A DNA stretch of 17,503 bases, taken from Comamonadaceae bacterium. GTDB taxonomy: Bacteria; Pseudomonadota; Gammaproteobacteria; Burkholderiales; Burkholderiaceae_C. Of this stretch, positions 1 through 6,554 are shown in pieces; positions within the stretch are counted from its first letter, which is position 1; every line of letters starts with the position of its first letter. The stretch spans positions 1 to 17,503 of the forward strand of contig CANFZJ010000025.1 in the NCBI GenBank assembly GCA_947451445.1, written 5' to 3'. The notes under the pieces were generated by a model, which saw only the letters and a program-made list of their open reading frames with translations, made no database searches and was not told the DNA's origin. The translations under genes and the position numbers were made by a program.

Positions 1-2
1 AA

Positions 3-890
3 GATGCGGGAATGCCAGTGCACGTGCTGATAGTGGATGATGCGTCGCCGATTTCCGCCGAGGCAGAACTGCCCCCCATGGCATCGCAACGCTATAGCGT
101 ACGGGTGATCAAACAGCCCAACGGCGGACCTGGCTCGGCCCGGAACACGGGGCTTGACAATGCCCCGCCAGACACCCGGTACATTGCCTTTCTGGACTCC
201 GATGATGTGTGGTCGGACGACCACTTATTGCGCGCGGCCACTGCGCTGCAGGCGGGGCATGATTTTTATTTTGCGGACCTGCTCCAGCTGGGAGCCAGCA
301 CCAGTGCGTTTTCACGCGCGGGCCGGATCCATCCCAGCGCGCACCCCTCCTTGCCGGGTGCCGAAAATAATCTGCATACCTACCAAGGCGACCTGCTGGA
401 CCAGATCATTCGTGGCAATGTCATTGGCACATCCACGGTTGTCTATGATTTTCATAAATTCAAGAACAACCGCTTCAAAGTGGAATTCACCAATGCAGGA
501 GAGGATTATCTTTTCTGGATGGATATTGCGCATTCCGGCGCAAGAATCGCATTCTCCAACCAATGCGAAGCCTACTACGGCAGAGGTGTCAATATCTATG
601 CAGGCACCGGCTGGGGCACGGACAAGCATTTATTGAGAATTCACAATGAAATGAAGTACAGGAAGCTTACCTGTCAAATATTTCCGGTTAATGCATTACA
701 AAAAAAGCATATTGACTCCAGCATCAATGATTTGAGAATCGCTTTTGCCAAAGACCTGCTGCACCGACTGGCACACCGCAAAAAAATATCTCTTTCGCTG
801 CTGCGCACCCATTTCCGGCTGGACCCCTTGAGCTTCTTGCTTCTGCCCTTCAAGCTGCTGGGCACGTTCATAGCCCCCCCCAAAAAATAG
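3..890 (+). CDS. family 2 glycosyltransferase, 5' end outside the window
   Basis: Probably transfers a sugar from a nucleotide-sugar donor onto a cell-surface polysaccharide or LPS precursor; donor and acceptor cannot be told. The GT-A family 2 pattern is clear: a beta strand ending in HVLIVDDASP, the GGPGSARNTGLD motif, then YIAFLDSDDVW carrying the metal/nucleotide-binding DxD, and a downstream GEDYLFWMDI acidic motif expected near the catalytic base. The frame is open to the window edge (Asp-Ala-Gly before the ATG at 12), and the usual N-terminal VSVIIPxYN strand is missing, so the ATG at 12 is an internal Met and the gene starts upstream. Roughly positions 420-830 are visibly AT-richer than the following genes, as is common for horizontally exchanged polysaccharide genes. 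A short GC-rich inverted repeat without a T-run (930-945) follows the stop. Confidence 0.85.
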   Translation, partial: DAGMPVHVLIVDDASPISAEAELPPMASQRYSVRVIKQPNGGPGSARNTGLDNAPPDTRYIAFLDSDDVWSDDHLLRAATALQAGHDFYFADLLQLGASTSAFSRAGRIHPSAHPSLPGAENNLHTYQGDLLDQIIRGNVIGTSTVVYDFHKFKNNRFKVEFTNAGEDYLFWMDIAHSGARIAFSNQCEAYYGRGVNIYAGTGWGTDKHLLRIHNEMKYRKLTCQIFPVNALQKKHIDSSINDLRIAFAKDLLHRLAHRKKISLSLLRTHFRLDPLSFLLLPFKLLGTFIAPPKK

Positions 891-958
891 CGGCCTGCCG
901 CCCGGCCAGGGTAGGCGCGCCAACCTAGCCCCGCTCCTGAGCGGGCATCATCCAACGC

Positions 959-1012
959 TTGCTTTCTTTCCTGAATTTTCAGAAAATACTGAAAATTCAG
1001 GAAAGAAAGCAA
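959..1012. promoter_or_regulatory. perfect 24-bp inverted repeat upstream of the cyd operon regulator (candidate operator)
   Basis: Arms 959-982 and 989-1012 are exact reverse complements, separated by AAAATA. The right arm ends at the base before the regulator ATG at 1013 and contains its Shine-Dalgarno-like AGGAAAG (999-1005). Each arm holds a near-palindromic 12-mer, CTGAATTTTCAG (971-982) and CTGAAAATTCAG (989-1000), with centres 18 bp apart. MarR/GbsR dimers bind palindromes and often repress their own operon, so autoregulation is the simplest reading. If transcribed, the same sequence would fold into a hairpin masking the ribosome binding site. Confidence 0.75.
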
Positions 1013-1600
1013 ATGAACGTCCCTCCCCTTACCCAGCGCTTCGTCATGCACTTTGGCGAAATGGGCAGCCGCTGGGGTATCAACCGCACTGTGGGGCAAA
1101 TCTACGCCCTGTTGTTTGTCTCGGCCAAGCCGCTGAACGCCGACGAAATTGCCGATGCACTGTCGTTTTCGCGCTCCAACGTGAGCATGGGGCTGAAAGA
1201 GCTGTCGTCCTGGAACCTGGTGCGACTGAACCATCTGCCCAATGACCGGCGCGAATACTTCCAGGCCCCTGAAGACGTGTGGGCCATCTTCCGCACCCTG
1301 GCGGCCGAACGGCGCAAGCGCGAGATCGATCCCACCCTGTCGATGCTGCGCGACGCGCTGATGGAAAAGCCGCAGCTGGAAGAAGACATCCACGCCCAGG
1401 CACGCATGAAGCAAATGCACGACCTGATCGAACTGGGCACCAGCTGGCTGGACGATGTACAGAAAATGGACTCCGCCACGCTGGCCAGCCTGCTGAAGAT
1501 GGGGGCACAGGTCCAAAAGCTGTTGCAGGTGAAAGAAAAAGTGAAGCAAGCCTTCCGCCCTGGTAAAGCGCCAGCGGACGATGTGGCGGGAGACGCCTGA
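1013..1600 (+). CDS. GbsR/MarR-family transcriptional regulator of the cydAB operon
   Basis: A 195-residue DNA-binding protein of the GbsR branch of the MarR superfamily. The N-terminal half shows the GbsR-type winged helix: FGEMGSRWGINRTVGQIYALL, then LNADEIADALSFSRSNVSMGLKEL as helix-turn-helix and LVRLNHLPNDRREYF as the wing. The C-terminal half is helical and probably mediates dimerisation. The start at 1013 is chosen because AGGAAAG lies 7 nt upstream and homology-like sequence begins there; a TTG at 959 would only translate the palindrome. The stop overlaps the cydA start by one base (TGATG), so the two are translationally coupled. Its role is inferred from position: regulating the bd oxidase operon, probably with autorepression. 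The effector is not visible, and no Cys-rich sensing motif is present. Confidence 0.85.
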   Translation: MNVPPLTQRFVMHFGEMGSRWGINRTVGQIYALLFVSAKPLNADEIADALSFSRSNVSMGLKELSSWNLVRLNHLPNDRREYFQAPEDVWAIFRTLAAERRKREIDPTLSMLRDALMEKPQLEEDIHAQARMKQMHDLIELGTSWLDDVQKMDSATLASLLKMGAQVQKLLQVKEKVKQAFRPGKAPADDVAGDA

Positions 1601-2946
1601 TGGACGCACTCGACCCCATCGCCCTGGCCCGCATCCAGTTTGCGGCCAACATGACTTTCCACATCCTGTTCCCCACCATCAGCATCGCGATGGGCTGGGT
1701 GCTGTTTTATTTCAAGATACGCCACACCACCAGCCGCGCCACGCACTGGATGGATGCCTACCAGTTCTGGGTGAAGATTTTTGCGCTGACCTTTGCCCTG
1801 GGCGTGGTCAGCGGCATCACCATGAGCTTCCAGTTCGGCACCAACTGGCCGGGTTACATGGTGAAGGTAGGCAACGTCGCCGGGCCACTGCTGGCCTATG
1901 AGGTGCTGACCGCTTTCTTCCTGGAAGCCACCATGCTGGGCATCATGCTGTTTGGCCGCCACCGCGTCAGTGAACGGGTCCACACCATCGCCACCTTCCT
2001 GGTGGCGGCGGGCACCACCGCCTCGGCGTTCTGGATTTTGGCGCTCAACTCGTGGATGCACACCCCCGCCGGTTTCGTGATGGTCGATGGCGTGGCCCAT
2101 GTCACCAGCTGGTGGGAGGTGATCTTCAACCCCTCCTTCCCCTACCGCCTGGCGCACATGCTGCTGGCATCGGGCCTGACGGTGTCATTCCTGCTGGCGG
2201 GAATCAGCGCCTTCCGCTGGCTGCGCCGCGACCATGGCCCCGAGGTGATGGCCGGGCTGCGCACCGGTTTGGCGGTGGCGGCCTGTTTGATTCCGGTGCA
2301 AATATGGGTGGGCGACATGCACGGCGTCAACACACTGCACCACCAGCCCGCCAAGATTGCTGCCATGGAAGGCATCTGGAAGACCGAAAACGGCGTGCCC
2401 GCCGTGCTGTTCGGCCTACCAGACGCCGCCAGCCAAAGCAACCAGTATGAAATTGCCATCCCCAAGCTGGCCTCGCTCTACCTCACCCACAGCTGGGACG
2501 GCGAAGTCAAAGGCATAGACGCGTTTGGCGACAAACACCCGCCCGTGGCCCCGGTCTTCTTCGCCTTCCGCCTGATGGTCGGCGTGGGCCTGCTGATGCT
2601 GGCCACCAGCTGGACCGGCGTGTGGCAGCTGCGCCGCTGGGGCGCGCCCCGGCCCTGGCTGGCACGGCTGCTGGTCGGCACCACATTTATCGGCTGGGTC
2701 GGCCTGATTGCAGGCTGGTACGTCACAGAAATCGGCCGCCAGCCCTGGCTGGTGCAGGGCGTACTGACGGTGGCCGAGGCCGCCTCCACCGTGCCGCCCA
2801 CAGCCATTGCCGCCACGCTGGTGATGTACCTGCTGCTGTACGCGGTGCTGATCGTGTCCTATATCTCGGTGGTGTTCTACATGGCCCGCAAAGCCAGCAC
2901 CCCCACTCAACCTACCGACCGCCGCCGGGAGACCCAGCATGCCTGA
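1600..2946 (+). CDS. cydA: cytochrome bd-type quinol oxidase subunit I
   Basis: Membrane subunit that oxidises quinol and carries hemes b558, b595 and d; with CydB it reduces O2 to water at the inner membrane. The 448 residues have many hydrophobic segments. Expected heme ligands and acidic residues are present: His21 (E. coli His19), His186 in YRLAHMLLASG (E. coli His186), Met326 in FRLMVGVG (E. coli Met393), Glu101 and Glu109 (E. coli Glu99 and Glu107), and the signature GWYVTEIGRQPW at 372-383. It is about 75 residues shorter than E. coli CydA, and the Met326/Met393 offset places the missing part in the Q-loop, so this is a short-Q-loop (CIO/CioA-like) enzyme. GGGAGA lies 6-7 nt before the start. 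It overlaps the regulator by 1 nt and cydB by 8 nt. Confidence 0.96.
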   Translation: MDALDPIALARIQFAANMTFHILFPTISIAMGWVLFYFKIRHTTSRATHWMDAYQFWVKIFALTFALGVVSGITMSFQFGTNWPGYMVKVGNVAGPLLAYEVLTAFFLEATMLGIMLFGRHRVSERVHTIATFLVAAGTTASAFWILALNSWMHTPAGFVMVDGVAHVTSWWEVIFNPSFPYRLAHMLLASGLTVSFLLAGISAFRWLRRDHGPEVMAGLRTGLAVAACLIPVQIWVGDMHGVNTLHHQPAKIAAMEGIWKTENGVPAVLFGLPDAASQSNQYEIAIPKLASLYLTHSWDGEVKGIDAFGDKHPPVAPVFFAFRLMVGVGLLMLATSWTGVWQLRRWGAPRPWLARLLVGTTFIGWVGLIAGWYVTEIGRQPWLVQGVLTVAEAASTVPPTAIAATLVMYLLLYAVLIVSYISVVFYMARKASTPTQPTDRRRETQHA

Positions 2947-3970
2947 CCTGACCCACAACTTCAGCCAACCGCAGGTATGGCTGCCCATCATTTTTGCGCT
3001 GGTGATGGCGCTGGCCATGCTGGCCTACGTGATTCTGGACGGCTACGACCTGGGCGTGGGCGTGCTGATGCGCAAACCCAAACCCGAGCACCAAGACGCC
3101 ATGGTCGCCAGCATCGGCCCGTTCTGGGATGCGAATGAGACCTGGCTGGTGCTGGGCGTGGGCGTGCTGCTGGTGGCTTTTCCGCTGGCGCACGGCGTGA
3201 TTCTGGGTGCGCTGTACCTGCCGGTGGCGCTGATGCTGCTGGGCCTGATGCTGCGCGGCGTGGCGTTTGACTTCCGCGTCAAGGCGCAAGACCAACACAA
3301 GCGGCTGTGGAACATGGCCTTCCACGTGGGTTCGGTGCTGGCGGGCTGGTCGCAGGGCTTCATGCTGGGGTCGATGGTTACCGGCTTTCGCATGGATACC
3401 GTGGGCATCCTGTTCAGCTGCCTGATCGGCCTGTGCCTGCTGGCCGCCTACGCGCTGCTGGGCGCGGGCTGGCTGATCATCAAGACCGAAGGCGAGCTGC
3501 AGCTGATGGCCGTGGCCTGGGCCAAGCGCAGCCTGCTGATGACCTGGCTGGGGGTGATGGCCATATCCATCGCCACGCCGCTGGTCAGCCACGGCATCTT
3601 CGTCAAGTGGTTCAGCTTTCCGAACGTCATCTTGCTGCTGCCCATCCCCGCCGCCACCGTCGTGCTGTTCGGCACCATCTGGCGCAGCCTGGGCCGCCTA
3701 CCGCTGCGGCTGGCACAGGGCAACGAATACGGCATCGGCGTGCCCTTTGGGGCCACGGTGGGCATCTTCATGCTGGCGTTCTACGGCCTGGGTTACAGCA
3801 TCTTCCCCTGGCTGGTGATCGACAAAATCACCATTTGGGATGCCGCCAGCGCGCCCGAGGCGCTGATGGTGATCTTCTACGGTGCAGCGGTGGTCCTGCC
3901 GGTCATCGTGGGCTACACGGTGTACGCGTACCGGGTTTTCTGGGGCAAATCCACTGCGTTGAAATATTAA
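2939..3970 (+). CDS. cydB: cytochrome bd-type quinol oxidase subunit II
   Basis: Second membrane subunit of the bd oxidase, structurally supporting CydA and the proton path. The 343-residue, strongly hydrophobic protein begins with a typical CydB first helix followed by LDGYDLGVGVLMR (Asp34, Asp37) and IGPFWDANETWLVLG (Trp63, Asp64, Glu67), both CydB hallmarks. The ATG lies 8 nt inside cydA and is preceded by GGGAGA, indicating coupled synthesis. Length suits the CioB/CydB family. No CydX-like micropeptide ORF and no cydDC transporter genes follow: the operon ends and a convergent gene begins 43 nt later, with a dispersed hairpin repeat in the gap. Confidence 0.96.
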   Translation: MPDLTHNFSQPQVWLPIIFALVMALAMLAYVILDGYDLGVGVLMRKPKPEHQDAMVASIGPFWDANETWLVLGVGVLLVAFPLAHGVILGALYLPVALMLLGLMLRGVAFDFRVKAQDQHKRLWNMAFHVGSVLAGWSQGFMLGSMVTGFRMDTVGILFSCLIGLCLLAAYALLGAGWLIIKTEGELQLMAVAWAKRSLLMTWLGVMAISIATPLVSHGIFVKWFSFPNVILLLPIPAATVVLFGTIWRSLGRLPLRLAQGNEYGIGVPFGATVGIFMLAFYGLGYSIFPWLVIDKITIWDAASAPEALMVIFYGAAVVLPVIVGYTVYAYRVFWGKSTALKY

Positions 3971-3971
3971 G

Positions 3972-4018
3972 AAAATAGGGCTCTAGCGCATATATAACCT
4001 GCGCAAGCAGCTATTATT
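3972..4018 (+). repeat. dispersed hairpin repeat, copy A
   Basis: Between convergent cydB and the epimerase-like gene. Core arms CTAGCGCA (3983-3990) and TGCGCAAG (4000-4007) flank a 9-nt loop, with flanks resembling AAAATAGGGCT and CAGCTATTA that recur in the other copies. One arm position is mismatched. The repeat runs over the stop codon of the minus-strand gene (4014-4016), so it supplies that protein's last residues and stop. Other copies: 8404-8460, 11330-11382, 12226-12283, 15919-15967. Confidence 0.8.
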
Positions 4019-4928
4019 TCAATAGCAAACCCGTCTCCACCGTCGGATAGCGCAGCCGCAGCCCCAGCTCGGCCTTCATCCGCGTGTTGTCCAGCCTCCG
4101 CGACTCGGACATAAAGCTCAACAACTGCAGCGGCAGCGCACCATGGGCGGTGCTGCGCGGCACGCGGGGTGGGGGCGGCAGGCTGTAGAGCTTGGCGGCA
4201 AAGTCAAAGTAGTCGCCCATCAGCATCTGGCTGTCGTCGCACGCGTTGTAGATGCGCTGCGGCTGGCCGCGCCACAGGGCGTGGATGCAGGCGCGGGCCA
4301 GGTCGTCGGCGTGGATGTGGTTGGTGTACACGTCATCGGCGCGCTCCAGTACCGGCGTGCCTTTGCGCAGCCGGGCCTCGGGCGTGCCGCCCGCGCGGTT
4401 CGGCGCGTAGATGCCGGGGATACGCAGGATGCTGGCGCGCACACCCCGGCGGCCCAGCAAACGCACGCTGGCTTCGGCATCTACCCGGCGCAGCGCACGC
4501 GGCGTGCTGGCGGCCAGGGGGCGGGTTTCGTTGATCAGCGCCCCGCCGCAGTCGCCGTAGACACCGCTGGTCGATCCGTACACCAGCGCCTGCGGCTTGC
4601 TGCGCAGCTGCAGCACGCGCAGCAGGTGGCGGGTGCGTGGGTCATCACGGCCCTCGCCCGGTGGCGGTGCCAGGTGCAGCACGCGGGTGGCCAGCCCGGC
4701 CAGGCGGTGCAGGCTGGCGCGGTCGTCCAGGTTGCCGCACAGCGGAGTTACGCCCTGGGCGCGCAAGGCTGGGCGGCGGTCTGGGCTGGAGGTCAGTGCC
4801 AGCATGCGCACAGTAGATGGCAGTAGACCCGCCACGCGCTGACCCACGTCGCCGCAGCCAACGATGAGCACGCGCTGGCGGCGAAAACGCGCAGGTAGCG
4901 CACCGAGAGGGGTTTGGTTTGAGGGCAA
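4014..4928 (-). CDS. NAD(P)-dependent epimerase/dehydratase family protein (atypical SDR)
   Basis: A cytosolic Rossmann-fold protein of the extended/atypical short-chain dehydrogenase group. The dinucleotide-binding site RVLIVGCGDVGQRVAGLL lies near the N-terminus. VYGSTSGVYGDCGG holds the Ser and Tyr positions of the active-site region, followed by LRIPGIYAPNR and a C-terminal HIHADDLARACIHAL segment typical of sugar-epimerase relatives (YeeZ-like). Substrate unknown. Start: no good ATG fits, because the ATG at 4994 would overlap the divergent reductase gene and add an unrelated Cys-rich leader. TTG at 4928, giving about 304 residues, leaves a 44-bp divergent intergenic region and is preferred but uncertain. 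The C-terminus runs into dispersed repeat copy A. Confidence 0.8.
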   Translation of the reverse strand: MPSNQTPLGALPARFRRQRVLIVGCGDVGQRVAGLLPSTVRMLALTSSPDRRPALRAQGVTPLCGNLDDRASLHRLAGLATRVLHLAPPPGEGRDDPRTRHLLRVLQLRSKPQALVYGSTSGVYGDCGGALINETRPLAASTPRALRRVDAEASVRLLGRRGVRASILRIPGIYAPNRAGGTPEARLRKGTPVLERADDVYTNHIHADDLARACIHALWRGQPQRIYNACDDSQMLMGDYFDFAAKLYSLPPPPRVPRSTAHGALPLQLLSFMSESRRLDNTRMKAELGLRLRYPTVETGLLLK

Positions 4929-4972
4929 AATCGAAGCAGCTAAAAAATGAATCCCTAGAGGATACCCACAAC

Positions 4973-6022
4973 ATGCCGCACACCGCCGCCACACCGCAAG
5001 CCTTCACCATCACCGTACAACCCAGCGGCCGCAGCTTTGCCGCCACGGCGGACGAATCCATCTTGATGGCGGGCATCCGCCAGGGCATCGGCCTGCCCTA
5101 CGGCTGCAAAGACGGTGCTTGTGGCTCGTGCAAATGCAAAAAGTTGGAGGGCATGGTGTTCCACGGCCCGCACCAGAGCAAGGCACTGAGCGACGAGGAA
5201 GAGGCTGCGGGCCTGATCCTGAGCTGCTGCGCCATGCCGCTGACCGATGTGGTGCTCGAGTCGCGCCAGGTAACGGACGAATCCGCCTTCCCGATCAAAA
5301 AAATGCCCTCGCGCGTCACCACGCTGGAGAAGGTGTCCGCCGACGTGATGGTCATCAAGCTGCAGCTGCCCGCCAACGACACCCTGCGCTACCACCCCGG
5401 CCAGTACATCGAGTTCATCCTGCGCGACGGCGCGCGGCGCTCTTACAGCATGGCCAACGCGCCGCACACCGGCCCAGCGGTAGAGCTGCACATCCGCCAC
5501 ATGCCCGGCGGCAAGTTTACCGACCACGTGTTCGGCAACATGAAAGAGAAGGAAATCCAGCGCATTGAAGGCCCTTACGGCAGCTTCTATTTGCGCGAAG
5601 ACTCCGAGCTGCCCATCGTGCTGCTGGCCTCCGGCACCGGCTTTGCGCCCATCAAGGCCATCCTGGAGCACATGCAGCACAAAGGCATCACCCGCCCCGT
5701 CACGCTGTACTGGGGTGGCCGCCGCCCCGGCGACCTGTACCTGAACGACTGGGTGCAGGCGCAGTTGGCGGCCATGCCCCACCTGGCGTACGTACCCGTC
5801 GTCTCCAACGCCCTGCCCGAAGACGGCTGGAGCGGCCGCACCGGCTTCGTCCACCAGGCCGTGCTGCAAGACCTGCCCGACCTGTCCGGCCACCAGGTCT
5901 ACGCCTGCGGTGCCCCCATCGTGGTGGACTCGGCCCAAGCCGACTTTGTGGCCCAGGCGGGCCTGCCTGCAGATGCGTTCTTTGCCGATGCGTTTACCAG
6001 CGAAGCCGACAAAGCCGCCTGA
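4973..6022 (+). CDS. 2Fe-2S/FAD/NAD(P)H oxidoreductase (CDP-6-deoxy-delta-3,4-glucoseen reductase-like)
   Basis: A 349-residue soluble electron-transfer reductase with three modules in order. The N-terminal plant-type ferredoxin domain has Cys ligands in YGCKDGACGSCKC and a later ILSCC. The FAD domain follows with RRSYSMAN as the flavin-binding RxYS motif. The NAD(P) domain has LLASGTGFAPIKAIL and ends near VYACGAP. Electrons would pass NAD(P)H to FAD to 2Fe-2S to an unknown partner. Burkholderiales genomes commonly name this protein after the AscD/RfbI glucoseen reductases, but no deoxysugar genes lie nearby, so that role is doubtful. ATG 4973 is chosen over 4919 because the ferredoxin domain begins just after it and GAGGA lies upstream. 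A hairpin element and a terminator follow the gene. Confidence 0.88.
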   Translation: MPHTAATPQAFTITVQPSGRSFAATADESILMAGIRQGIGLPYGCKDGACGSCKCKKLEGMVFHGPHQSKALSDEEEAAGLILSCCAMPLTDVVLESRQVTDESAFPIKKMPSRVTTLEKVSADVMVIKLQLPANDTLRYHPGQYIEFILRDGARRSYSMANAPHTGPAVELHIRHMPGGKFTDHVFGNMKEKEIQRIEGPYGSFYLREDSELPIVLLASGTGFAPIKAILEHMQHKGITRPVTLYWGGRRPGDLYLNDWVQAQLAAMPHLAYVPVVSNALPEDGWSGRTGFVHQAVLQDLPDLSGHQVYACGAPIVVDSAQADFVAQAGLPADAFFADAFTSEADKAA

Positions 6023-6029
6023 GTTACAT

Positions 6030-6091
6030 AGGACTTACGCAGCGCCCCCTGTGTCGCCCTCTGGGCGCACAGAGGTGCTTGCGTAAGTCCT
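6030..6091. repeat. 62-bp palindromic element (long hairpin) after the reductase gene
   Basis: AGGACTTACGCA (6030-6041) and TGCGTAAGTCCT (6080-6091) are exact reverse complements. The inner part continues the stem with small bulges (CCTGTG/CACAGAGG and GCCC/GGGC), closing on a tight loop near 6060. It lies 7 bp after the reductase stop and has no T-run, so it is more likely a mobile palindromic (MITE/REP-like) sequence or mRNA 3'-end stabiliser than a terminator. Confidence 0.75.
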
Positions 6092-6112
6092 GTGACATAC
6101 GGTTTTGCACGT

Positions 6113-6147
6113 AAAAAAGCCCACCGTGTCAGCACGGTGGGCTTTTT
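6113..6147. terminator. bidirectional intrinsic terminator
   Basis: AAAAAAGCCCACCGTG (6113-6128), loop TCAG, then CACGGTGGGCTTTTT (6133-6147). The stem is a perfect GC-rich helix flanked by A-run and T-run, so it can work on both strands. It sits between the reductase gene (plus) and the small exported protein gene (minus), which converge here. Confidence 0.93.
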
Positions 6148-6161
6148 ATTTGCGCGGCAAA

Positions 6162-6407
6162 TTACTTGGCGACGACAGGTGCGGGAGCATCCATCTTGGC
6201 TGCTGCGGGGGCAGCCATCTTGGCCTTGTGGGCCGCAGTGTGGTGCTTGACCATCTTGTGGTGTTTCGCAGGGGCTGTTACCGCTTTTTCAGCAGTGGCG
6301 GCTACGGCAGGTGCAGCGGCTGCAGCGGCAGCAGCAGGAGCTTGGGCAAAGCTGGCAACGCTGGCAGCGGCGATAGCGAGGGCGGCGATCAGGGACTTGG
6401 TTTGCAT
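6162..6407 (-). CDS. small exported Ala/Lys/His-rich protein
   Basis: An 81-residue protein not assigned to a family. Residues 1 to about 22 (MQTKSLIAALAIAAASVASFAQA) form a clear Sec signal peptide with an AQA-type cleavage site. The mature part is low-complexity: an Ala-rich stretch, then a basic His/Lys segment (KHHKMVKHHTAAHKAKM) and Ala-Pro-Lys repeats. Composition recalls acid-shock (Asr-like) or metal/polyanion-binding periplasmic peptides, but this is only a resemblance. The ATG has TGGAGC about 7 nt upstream. The gene is transcribed divergently from the Bug-type gene and ends 14 nt before a bidirectional terminator, so it is a single-gene unit. Confidence 0.75.
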   Translation of the reverse strand: MQTKSLIAALAIAAASVASFAQAPAAAAAAAAPAVAATAEKAVTAPAKHHKMVKHHTAAHKAKMAAPAAAKMDAPAPVVAK

Positions 6408-6554
6408 AGTGGGCTCCAGTAAAAACAGGTTGAGGACCAGACTTTTTGAGGGTCTATGGAGAAGTAATTTCCATGCGAATACAACGCTGGCACGCCGCTA
6501 CCGGGCCGACGTACTGCTCTGCAAAGTTATGTAATCCTGCGCCACAATCGCCGC

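Noticed and set aside
12..14. ATG at 12 as start of the glycosyltransferase
   Set aside because: The frame is open to the window edge and the family's first beta strand and helix are missing, so the start lies upstream.
930..945. Terminator after the glycosyltransferase gene
   Set aside because: CCCGCTC/GAGCGGG has too tight a loop and no T-run follows; only a short inverted repeat can be claimed.
959..961. TTG start for the GbsR-like regulator
   Set aside because: It would translate the palindrome into 18 unrelated residues; ATG 1013 has a good ribosome binding site and fits the domain start.
674..2157. Two long minus-strand open frames (311 and 351 codons) opposite the regulator and cydA
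   Set aside because: Their translations are Gln/His/Gly-rich low-information sequence typical of antisense frames in GC-rich genes; the plus strand carries convincing regulator and CydA motifs.
3971..4013. CydX-like micropeptide after cydB
   Set aside because: The gap is only 43 bp, is filled by a hairpin repeat, and has no start codon leading to a membrane peptide.
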